DNA from: Clostridia bacterium
Lineage (GTDB): Bacteria > Bacillota > Clostridia > Oscillospirales > CAG-382
Direction: 5' to 3'
NCBI GenBank assembly: GCA_017560285.1
Contig: JAFYOG010000047.1
Location: 1 to 8,587 of the forward strand
DNA length: 8,587 nucleotides
The notes under the pieces were generated by a model. It made no database searches. It was given only the letters and a program-made list of their open reading frames with translations, and was not told where the DNA came from. The translations under genes and the position numbers were made by a program. Below, in pieces: positions 1-5,703 of the stretch (within the stretch, counting starts at the first letter, position 1; every line of letters starts with the position of its first letter).

Positions 1-1
1 C

Positions 2-334
2 GAGGGGCACCCGCAAAGAGATGCCGAGATTTTGGCGGCAGAATGGGTTGCCGTTCCCGGCACCAGCGAGCACCATTTGGGGTTGGCGGTGGATATTATC
101 GATACCCAGATTTGGAACCTTGTAGAGGAGCAGGATACCCTTGAGGGCCAGCAATGGTTAATGGAAAACTGTTGGAAATACGGCTTTATTTTGCGATACC
201 CCAAGGGTACGAAAACCGAAACAGGCATTAACTACGAGCCTTGGCATTACAGATATCTTGGCAAGGAGCTTGCTAAGGAAGTGCATGATTCCGGCTTGAC
301 CTTGGAAAAGTATATCGAATCGATTACAGAATAA
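2..334 (+). CDS. D-alanyl-D-alanine carboxypeptidase, VanY/peptidase M15B family (C-terminal part, 5' end outside the window)
   Basis: Zinc peptidase that trims the terminal D-alanine from peptidoglycan stem peptides, normally as a secreted or membrane-anchored enzyme. The reading frame is open to the left edge, so this is the last 110 residues of a longer protein; a TTG at 32 lies inside the conserved domain and is not the start. Both signature motifs are present. SEHHLGLAVD (fragment residues 22-31) fits SxHxxGxAxD, with His24 and Asp31 as zinc ligands. EPWHYR (79-84) fits ExWHxR, with Glu79 as catalytic base and His82 as third zinc ligand. The region between them has the usual sequence with an internal WLMENCWKYGFILRYP segment. 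The catalytic core therefore looks intact. The stop at 332-334 is followed immediately by a strong hairpin terminator. The signal peptide and any substrate-binding repeats would lie outside the window. Family assignment is firm; the exact substrate (DD- or LD-peptides) is not determined. Confidence 0.93.
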   Translation, partial: EGHPQRDAEILAAEWVAVPGTSEHHLGLAVDIIDTQIWNLVEEQDTLEGQQWLMENCWKYGFILRYPKGTKTETGINYEPWHYRYLGKELAKEVHDSGLTLEKYIESITE

Positions 335-335
335 T

Positions 336-367
336 AAAAAATCCGCTTTTTTCAAAGCGGATTTTTT
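336..367. terminator. Bidirectional intrinsic terminator between convergent vanY-like and GH3 genes
   Basis: A perfect 14-bp inverted repeat (336-349 with 354-367, core AATCCGCTTT/AAAGCGGATT) closes a 4-nt TTTC loop. The arms begin with six A and end with six T, so a U-tract follows the stem in both directions. It starts 2 bp after the vanY-like stop and ends 9 bp before the GH3 stop on the other strand, so it can end both transcripts. Confidence 0.93.
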
Positions 368-376
368 ATTTTATCT

Positions 377-3049
377 TTAGAATATTTCGATGGTTACTGC
401 ATTGGCAAGGGGCGAGCCTGAATTAAAGATAAATTCGTTTTCGCCTGCGCGCAATGCGATTTCGCGGTAATCGGTAAACACCTTACCATCGGTACCGCCG
501 ACGATAAAGCCTGCGGCGTTCTTTGTGCTGACGATAAGCGAAATGCTTGTTTGGGTTAGCACGTTGGTGTTGGAAACGAAGCCCACGCGGATAATTGCTT
601 TGCGTGCTTCGGGGCTGTTGTAAATGCATTTACCGTCGGTAACCTGAACCGTTGCAACGGGCGCCTTGCCTTCGCATTCTGCCTTAAGGTCCTTTTTGCC
701 GTAGCCTTGGCGCAACGCCATATAGGAAAGAGAATCTAAGGTGAAGTTAAGCAAATTGATAGCGCACTGCTGTAATTCGCCGCGGGTTAAGCTGCCGTCG
801 GCAAGAGATTGGGGCAGGTTGTCCTCGCGGGTGGAAGCATCGGGGGATACCATATAAACGTCATTCTGTGCGTGAACCATTCCCTTTAGGTTGGTGGTGG
901 ATGCTTCGCCGTTTTCGCCGCTTACACGTGCCCACCAGTCGGTCATAACAAAGCCTGTAAAGCCAAAATCTTCTCTTAACAGACGAACGGTTAGGTCGTA
1001 ATTGGATGCCGCCCAACGGCCGTTTACGGGGTTATAGGACGTCATTACAGAACGGATGGGGCTTTCGGCAATACATATCTCGAAGGGCTTTGCATATATT
1101 TCGCGGATGGCGCGTTCGCTTACAACAGCGTTTACGCCGTGGCGGTCAAGCTCTTGGTTGTTGCACAGAAAATGCTTTACGGCGCCGCTTACACCTGCGG
1201 AATCTAAGCCGCGGCAGATAGCCGCCGCCATTTTGCCGGAAAGGTAAGGGTCTTCGGAGAAATATTCGAAGTTTCTGCCGCAAAGCGGGTCGCGGTGGAT
1301 GTTGGTGCCGGGGCCAAGGAGAATATCTACGTGGTAGGATGCAAGCTCGCTGCCGCAGCAGTTATAAATTTCCTCGGTAAGGGCGGTGTTCCAGCTTGCC
1401 GCCTGGCAGGTTGCGGCGGGATAGGAAACGCACTTGATATCGGTTTCCATACGGATGCCCGAGGGGCCGTCGGTACAGCAAAGAGCGGGCAAGCCCATTG
1501 CCTGCAAGGAAGGCGTTACGCCTACGAAGGCGGCGGCGGTACCGGGGGTAACCTTGGGGCTTGACATACCCTCGGCGCGAACCATACAGATAAGGTCTTC
1601 GTCGCTAAGACGGGCAACGAAATCCTGCATAGTTATTTTACCGTCGGCAACGTCGGCAAAGGTTACGCCGTCTTTTGCCTTTTGGGGTATTTCTGCGGGT
1701 ATATTTTCGGGGGAATTAATGCGCAAAGGTGCAGGCTCGTATACTGCAACGCCGTTTTTGTTAACCATTCTTTCGAAGGGGGTAACGGGTGCAAGTGCAG
1801 AGCGGAGCTGTTTTGTAACCGTATCTTGGTTAACTGTGAAGGAGCAGGATTCGGTATTATCGGCAGAGCTGCTGCCAACGGTTACCACGTATTCACCTGC
1901 TTCTAACACCCAAGCGTATTTATTTCCGCTTATGCCGCTATCGTCGTAAGAGGAAATAGAATAATCGGAAAAGCTTAAGGAAACGGTACAGCTTTCGCCG
2001 GGGGCGATAACGGGGGTCTTTACAAAATCGGCAAGAACCTTTCTTGCCTTGCCAAGCTTGCCGCAGGGCTGGGTTACGTAGCACTGAACAACCTCGCTGC
2101 CTGCAACGGTGCCAAGGTTGGAAACAACGGCACGGATAAGGGTTTGGTTATCCTTGCGGTGGATATCTATAAAGAAAATGCCGAATTCGGTATAAGATAA
2201 GCCGTAGCCGAAGGGATAAAGCACCTTGTTGGGGGCAAAGGTTTGGAAATAACGGTAGCCTACGTAAATATCCTCTTTATACAAAAGCTGTGCAGGGGCG
2301 TTGAAGTTTTCGTAGGCGGGGTAATCCTCGCGCTTTTGGGCAATGGTATCGGGCAATTTACCGCTGGGGTTAGCTTCGCCAAGTAATATTCTTGCCGCCG
2401 CCAAGCCACCCATCATACCGCCTGTCCAAAGCATAAGCAATGCATCGGGTGATGCGGAAACGATTTCGGAAAAATCTATAATGCCGCAGGCGTTTACAAG
2501 CACAACAAGCTTTTTAAAGTGCTTTCTTATAAGCTTTAGGTTGGCAACCTCGGTATCGGTAAGCATAAAGCCGCCCTTTACGGGCTTTAAATCCATATCC
2601 TCGCCTGCGGTGCGGGCGAAGATAACCAAGGCAACGTCGTTACGTGCAGCGGCAGAGGCAACGAATGCATCTGTTAGCTCCGGTTCGGTTTGGGATGCGG
2701 GATGTATCCAATCGTCCCCAACGTCGTAGGGGTTTTGGTCTACGAAATTATCGTAGAACGCTTCTACCTCTTTATCGGGGGTGCCGCCAAGGGCAGATAA
2801 AGAATCGAACACGTTGGTGTTTTCGATAGCCACTACCCTGCCGCCCGAGCCCGTGCCCAAGGGGAGGTAATGCTTTTGCATTCTGCCGAAGAAGGCGTAG
2901 CCTTCGCCCTTTTTAAGGGGGAGTGCGTTATTTTTATTCTCTAAAAGAACAATACCTTCTTCTGCCATTTGCAAAGAAAGAGCTTTGCCCTTTTCGATAT
3001 CGTATTTTAGTTTGCCTGTTAAATAATCGAAGCCTGCTTTTGTGTTCAT
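377..3049 (-). CDS. Domain-permuted glycoside hydrolase family 3 beta-glycosidase (probable beta-glucosidase)
   Basis: Retaining exo-acting hydrolase of 890 aa that should release terminal beta-linked sugars from short oligosaccharides. Domain order is swapped relative to most GH3 enzymes: the alpha/beta-sandwich domain comes first (about 20-290), then a fibronectin III-like domain (300-410), a linker, the TIM-barrel domain (470-775) and a C-terminal beta-rich extension (795-890). This order is known from rumen Clostridia (for example the Butyrivibrio BglA type). Barrel motifs: TDGPSGIR (526-533), GRNFEYFSEDP (591-601), KHFLCNNQE (625-633) and VMTDWW (701-706), whose Asp704 is the expected nucleophile. 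Glu150 in TAGEDMDL aligns with the acid/base of family members with the SEGYDR motif. There is no signal peptide, so it is probably cytoplasmic and acts on imported sugars. The ATG is supported by GAGGT at 3056-3060, 6 nt upstream, and a good promoter. Glucosidase, xylosidase and other specificities cannot be separated by eye. Confidence 0.93.
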   Translation of the reverse strand: MNTKAGFDYLTGKLKYDIEKGKALSLQMAEEGIVLLENKNNALPLKKGEGYAFFGRMQKHYLPLGTGSGGRVVAIENTNVFDSLSALGGTPDKEVEAFYDNFVDQNPYDVGDDWIHPASQTEPELTDAFVASAAARNDVALVIFARTAGEDMDLKPVKGGFMLTDTEVANLKLIRKHFKKLVVLVNACGIIDFSEIVSASPDALLMLWTGGMMGGLAAARILLGEANPSGKLPDTIAQKREDYPAYENFNAPAQLLYKEDIYVGYRYFQTFAPNKVLYPFGYGLSYTEFGIFFIDIHRKDNQTLIRAVVSNLGTVAGSEVVQCYVTQPCGKLGKARKVLADFVKTPVIAPGESCTVSLSFSDYSISSYDDSGISGNKYAWVLEAGEYVVTVGSSSADNTESCSFTVNQDTVTKQLRSALAPVTPFERMVNKNGVAVYEPAPLRINSPENIPAEIPQKAKDGVTFADVADGKITMQDFVARLSDEDLICMVRAEGMSSPKVTPGTAAAFVGVTPSLQAMGLPALCCTDGPSGIRMETDIKCVSYPAATCQAASWNTALTEEIYNCCGSELASYHVDILLGPGTNIHRDPLCGRNFEYFSEDPYLSGKMAAAICRGLDSAGVSGAVKHFLCNNQELDRHGVNAVVSERAIREIYAKPFEICIAESPIRSVMTSYNPVNGRWAASNYDLTVRLLREDFGFTGFVMTDWWARVSGENGEASTTNLKGMVHAQNDVYMVSPDASTREDNLPQSLADGSLTRGELQQCAINLLNFTLDSLSYMALRQGYGKKDLKAECEGKAPVATVQVTDGKCIYNSPEARKAIIRVGFVSNTNVLTQTSISLIVSTKNAAGFIVGGTDGKVFTDYREIALRAGENEFIFNSGSPLANAVTIEIF

Positions 3050-3078
3050 TTTAGTACCTCGCTTTTATTATTACATAC

Positions 3079-3107
3079 ATAATAACAGATTAGAAATAAA
3101 TAGTCAA
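3079..3107 (-). promoter_or_regulatory. Sigma-A promoter of the GH3 gene
   Basis: On the minus strand, TTGACT (3107-3102) and TATTAT (3084-3079) are separated by exactly 17 bp; each hexamer has one mismatch to consensus. The predicted transcript start, near 3072, gives a leader of about 23 nt that contains the GAGGT Shine-Dalgarno site. The promoter lies directly behind the copA terminator, so the GH3 gene should be transcribed independently of the copper operon. I see no clear operator or CRE box in it. Confidence 0.8.
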
Positions 3108-3108
3108 T

Positions 3109-3138
3109 AAAGAAAAGGAAAGGCCGGTGCCTTTCCTT
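3109..3138 (-). terminator. Intrinsic terminator of the copZA operon
   Basis: On the minus strand, a perfect 10-bp stem (AAGGAAAGGC/GCCTTTCCTT, 3138-3129 with 3124-3115) closes a 4-nt ACCG loop and is followed by TTCTTT. The stem begins inside the copA stop codon. The U-tract ends about one base before the -35 box of the GH3 promoter. Confidence 0.85.
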
Positions 3139-5272
3139 AAAGTTTTTTGCGTTTTAGCAATAACGAATTGGTTACAACCGATACCGAGGAAAATGCCATT
3201 GCCGCACCTGCGATAACGGGGTTAAGCATACCGAACGCGGCAAGGGGGATGCCCACTGTGTTATAGAAAAATGCCCAAAACAGGTTTTGCTTTATTTTTC
3301 TTACCGTTGCGCGGGAAAGCAATATTGCGTTGGTAAGGCTTGAAATTCCGCCCCCTGTAAGGATAATATCGCCCGTTTCCATAGCTATATCGGTGCCGTT
3401 GCCTATGGCAAAGCCCACGTTGGCGCAGGCAAGGGCGGGTGCATCGTTTATGCCGTCACCTACCATTGCGGTAACGCCGTATTGTTCCTTTAGGCTGTTT
3501 AAAATCTCTACCTTGCGGGTTGGCAATGCGTTGGCATAGACGGTATCTATGCCTGCCTGCTGTGCAACTGCGTTTGCGGCAGAGGAATTATCCCCCGTTA
3601 CAAGGACGGTATGAATACCAAGACTGTTTAATTTTCTTACGGCGGGCTTGCTGTCGTTGCGGATTGGGTCGGAAACCGAAATTGCCAGGGCGGGTATATT
3701 ATCGATGGCGGAAACCACCACCGTATTGCCCTTGCCCGAAAGCTCTTCTACCACCTTAGGAAGCGTTGTGTTGCATTGGGCGGATATCCATTGGGGATTA
3801 CCCACAAGCACACTTTTGCCGTTTACCGTTGCAGAAATACCGTTGCCCGAATGGGCAAGGAAATCTGTGCAGGGTAAGATATCGCCCTTATGCGCTGCGG
3901 CGATAACCGCGGCAAGGGGATGTTGGGAAAATTGCTCTGCCGTTGCGGTGTATAAAAGTGCGTTTTCGGTATTGTTTAAAGGGGTAATATTAACCACCCG
4001 AGGTCTGCCCTCGGTGATTGTTCCGGTTTTATCAAGGACCAAGGCTTTTATTTTGCAGGCTTGCTCTAAGGCATCGGCATTTTTTATTAAAATGCCCATC
4101 TCGGCTCCCCTGCCCATACCTACCATTAGCGCAGTAGGGGTTGCCAACCCCAGCGAGCAGGGGCAGGCGATAACAAGCACTGCTACGGCGCTGTCGAGGG
4201 CGTTGGTAATGCTTTTTGTTATAAAATAGGTGGCGGCAAAGGTTATTGCCGATATTATGGTTACTGCGGGAACGAATATTGCCGAAGCTTTATCGGCAAC
4301 GGTTTGAACGTGGGCTTTAGAGCCTTGTGCGTTTTCCACCAGGCGGATTATGCTTGACAGCAAGGTTTCTTCCCCAATGCCTTCGGCACAGATATATAAA
4401 GCGCCGTTGCCGTTTAGGGTGCCGCCAAAGACCTTATCCCCTGCTCTTTTTGCCACGGGCATACTTTCGCCGGTGAGCATAGATTCGTCCAGATAGCTTT
4501 CGCCCTTTGTTACGAAGCCATCGGCGGGAACAGATTCGCCGGGGCGGATAATTAGGGTATCGCCCTTTTGGATTTTTGCCGCGGGAATAATTTGCTCTTT
4601 GCCGTCCCGCAGAACGCAGGCGGTTTTAGGGGTAAGATTTATAAGCTTTTCTATTGCCGCGCCGGTTTTTGCGCGGGCGCGGGATTGAAGCATTTTGCCA
4701 AGCAGAACCAAGGTAATTATCATTGCAGAGCTTTCGAAATAAAATTTGCCGTAAATACCGTTGGCTATAAGGCTGTAAATGCTGTATACGTAGGATGCGG
4801 TGGTGCCCAAGGCTACCAAAAGGTCCATACTTGGGCTTTTGTTTTTTAGAGAATATAAGGCGCCCTTATAGAACCTGAACCCTGCCAAAAGCTGTATAGG
4901 GGTTGCCAACACAAGCTGAAAAATGCCGTTGTGCAAAAAACGGCAATGGGTGCCCGTAAAATTAAATACAAGCATAAGAAAGAATGGCAAGGACAGCGTT
5001 AGCGAAAAAACAAAGGCGGCAAGGTTATTTCTGAATTCTTTTTTTGCGGCTTCCTTTGGGTTTTGTATAACGGTATAACCCGCGTTTTTTATTGCTTTTT
5101 CAAGGCTTTTTTGGTTGGTAAGGCTATCTTCGAAGGACACCTCTGCCCTGCCGTTTACGTAGGAAACGTTGCATTCCAAAACGCCTTTTTGGGCGTTAAG
5201 GGCGTTTTCTACGGCGGCGGAACACCTTACGCAGGACATTCCGCCAACCTTAATTATTATATCCTTACGCAT
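3137..5272 (-). CDS. copA: Copper-exporting P1B-type ATPase
   Basis: ATP-driven pump (711 aa) that moves Cu(I), possibly also Ag(I), out of the cytoplasm across the membrane. One N-terminal heavy-metal domain (1-70) carries GMSCVRC, with CxxC at Cys14/Cys17. Eight membrane segments follow, at about 84-104, 116-135, 149-170, 180-192, 331-351, 360-382, 662-680 and 684-705. Actuator motif TGES is at 267-270. The transport motif CPC is at 370-372 in TM6. The phosphorylation motif DKTGT puts the aspartyl phosphate on Asp414. HP at 451-452, TGDN at 559-562 and GDGIND at 605-610 complete the ATP-binding part. Tyr670-Asn671 in TM7 and MAFSS (692-696) in TM8 match the P1B-1 signature for monovalent copper rather than Zn/Cd. 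All catalytic residues are present. The start codon shares one base with the copZ stop and has no good Shine-Dalgarno of its own, so translation is probably coupled. Confidence 0.96.
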   Translation of the reverse strand: MRKDIIIKVGGMSCVRCSAAVENALNAQKGVLECNVSYVNGRAEVSFEDSLTNQKSLEKAIKNAGYTVIQNPKEAAKKEFRNNLAAFVFSLTLSLPFFLMLVFNFTGTHCRFLHNGIFQLVLATPIQLLAGFRFYKGALYSLKNKSPSMDLLVALGTTASYVYSIYSLIANGIYGKFYFESSAMIITLVLLGKMLQSRARAKTGAAIEKLINLTPKTACVLRDGKEQIIPAAKIQKGDTLIIRPGESVPADGFVTKGESYLDESMLTGESMPVAKRAGDKVFGGTLNGNGALYICAEGIGEETLLSSIIRLVENAQGSKAHVQTVADKASAIFVPAVTIISAITFAATYFITKSITNALDSAVAVLVIACPCSLGLATPTALMVGMGRGAEMGILIKNADALEQACKIKALVLDKTGTITEGRPRVVNITPLNNTENALLYTATAEQFSQHPLAAVIAAAHKGDILPCTDFLAHSGNGISATVNGKSVLVGNPQWISAQCNTTLPKVVEELSGKGNTVVVSAIDNIPALAISVSDPIRNDSKPAVRKLNSLGIHTVLVTGDNSSAANAVAQQAGIDTVYANALPTRKVEILNSLKEQYGVTAMVGDGINDAPALACANVGFAIGNGTDIAMETGDIILTGGGISSLTNAILLSRATVRKIKQNLFWAFFYNTVGIPLAAFGMLNPVIAGAAMAFSSVSVVTNSLLLKRKKL

Positions 5273-5493
5273 TATAAGGTTGCGTTAAAGCCTGCGGCGG
5301 TTATGGCGGCGGCGATTTCTTGGGGGGTGGTTTTCTTTGCAACGTAATCTACGCTTGCGTTGGCTTCTTCCAAAGAAACGGCGAATTTTTTAACCCCTTT
5401 TAGGGCTTTTAGGGCATTTTCTACCTTTGCTTTGCAATGATTGCAATGCATTCCCTGAACGGAAATTACAACGTTTTCTGTTTTATCGAACAT
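5272..5493 (-). CDS. copZ: CopZ-like copper chaperone (single heavy-metal-associated domain)
   Basis: Small cytoplasmic Cu(I) carrier of 73 aa that would bind copper through two cysteines and hand it to CopA. The protein is one ferredoxin-like HMA domain with GMHCNHC (residues 14-20, metal-binding Cys17 and Cys20), followed by KAKVENALKALKGVKK, the usual first helix and beta strand of the fold. The length is normal for the family. The ATG is supported by AAGGAG at 5503-5508, 9 nt upstream, and by a near-consensus promoter. It is the first gene of a two-gene operon and overlaps copA by one base (TAATG). The pairing with copA makes copper the likely metal rather than mercury. No copper-sensing regulator (CsoR or CopY) gene is in the window. 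Confidence 0.93.
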   Translation of the reverse strand: MFDKTENVVISVQGMHCNHCKAKVENALKALKGVKKFAVSLEEANASVDYVAKKTTPQEIAAAITAAGFNATL

Positions 5494-5521
5494 ATATGTT
5501 TGCTCCTTTTGTTTTTTTATT

Positions 5522-5550
5522 ATTATACTTCAAATTAGTTGTAATTGCAA
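5522..5550 (-). promoter_or_regulatory. Sigma-A promoter of copZA with a candidate operator over the -35 box
   Basis: On the minus strand, TTGCAA (5550-5545) and a perfect TATAAT (5527-5522) are 17 bp apart. The predicted start near 5515 gives a leader of about 22 nt that includes the copZ Shine-Dalgarno. The -35 box lies in a near-palindrome TTGTAATTGCAA (5539-5550, 10 of 12 positions symmetric) that could be a repressor site. It does not match the CopY box TACAnnTGTA, nor does it resemble the GC-rich CsoR sites, so the promoter is well supported but the operator is a guess. Confidence 0.78.
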
Positions 5551-5649
5551 TAAAAGGTTTGGAAATGTTTGGCAAGGAATTGTTAAGGTTTTATTAGCTT
5601 TTGTTTATTTTGCCCAAAAAACACATTAAAAAGTTAAAGCAATAGATAA

Positions 5650-5678
5650 TTGACAGCCATTTATATATATTGTATACT
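5650..5678 (+). promoter_or_regulatory. Sigma-A promoter of the dockerin-protein gene
   Basis: A perfect TTGACA (5650-5655) is followed after 17 bp by TATACT (5673-5678, one mismatch). A-rich sequence upstream (about 5618-5649) could act as an UP element. The expected transcript start near 5685 puts the Shine-Dalgarno GGGAAGGAG (5683-5691) almost at the very 5' end of the mRNA, with 12 nt from AAGGAG to the ATG. Confidence 0.8.
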
Positions 5679-5703
5679 TTAAGGGAAGGAGTGATTATAT
5701 TTT

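Noticed and set aside
1434..1949. 171-codon plus-strand frame opposite the GH3 gene
   Set aside because: Shadow of the GH3 linker and barrel coding sequence, with no independent support.
377..3049. Possible frameshift or gene fusion explaining the odd GH3 domain order
   Set aside because: The frame is uninterrupted, all catalytic motifs are present, and this permuted order is an established GH3 architecture.
3648..4229. 193-codon plus-strand frame opposite copA
   Set aside because: Antisense to conserved ATPase motifs including CPC and DKTGT; its translation resembles no known protein.
5551..5649. Riboswitch or small RNA in the copZ-dockerin spacer
   Set aside because: The stretch is AT-rich with no stable stem or terminator, and both predicted leaders are only about 20 nt, too short for a riboswitch.
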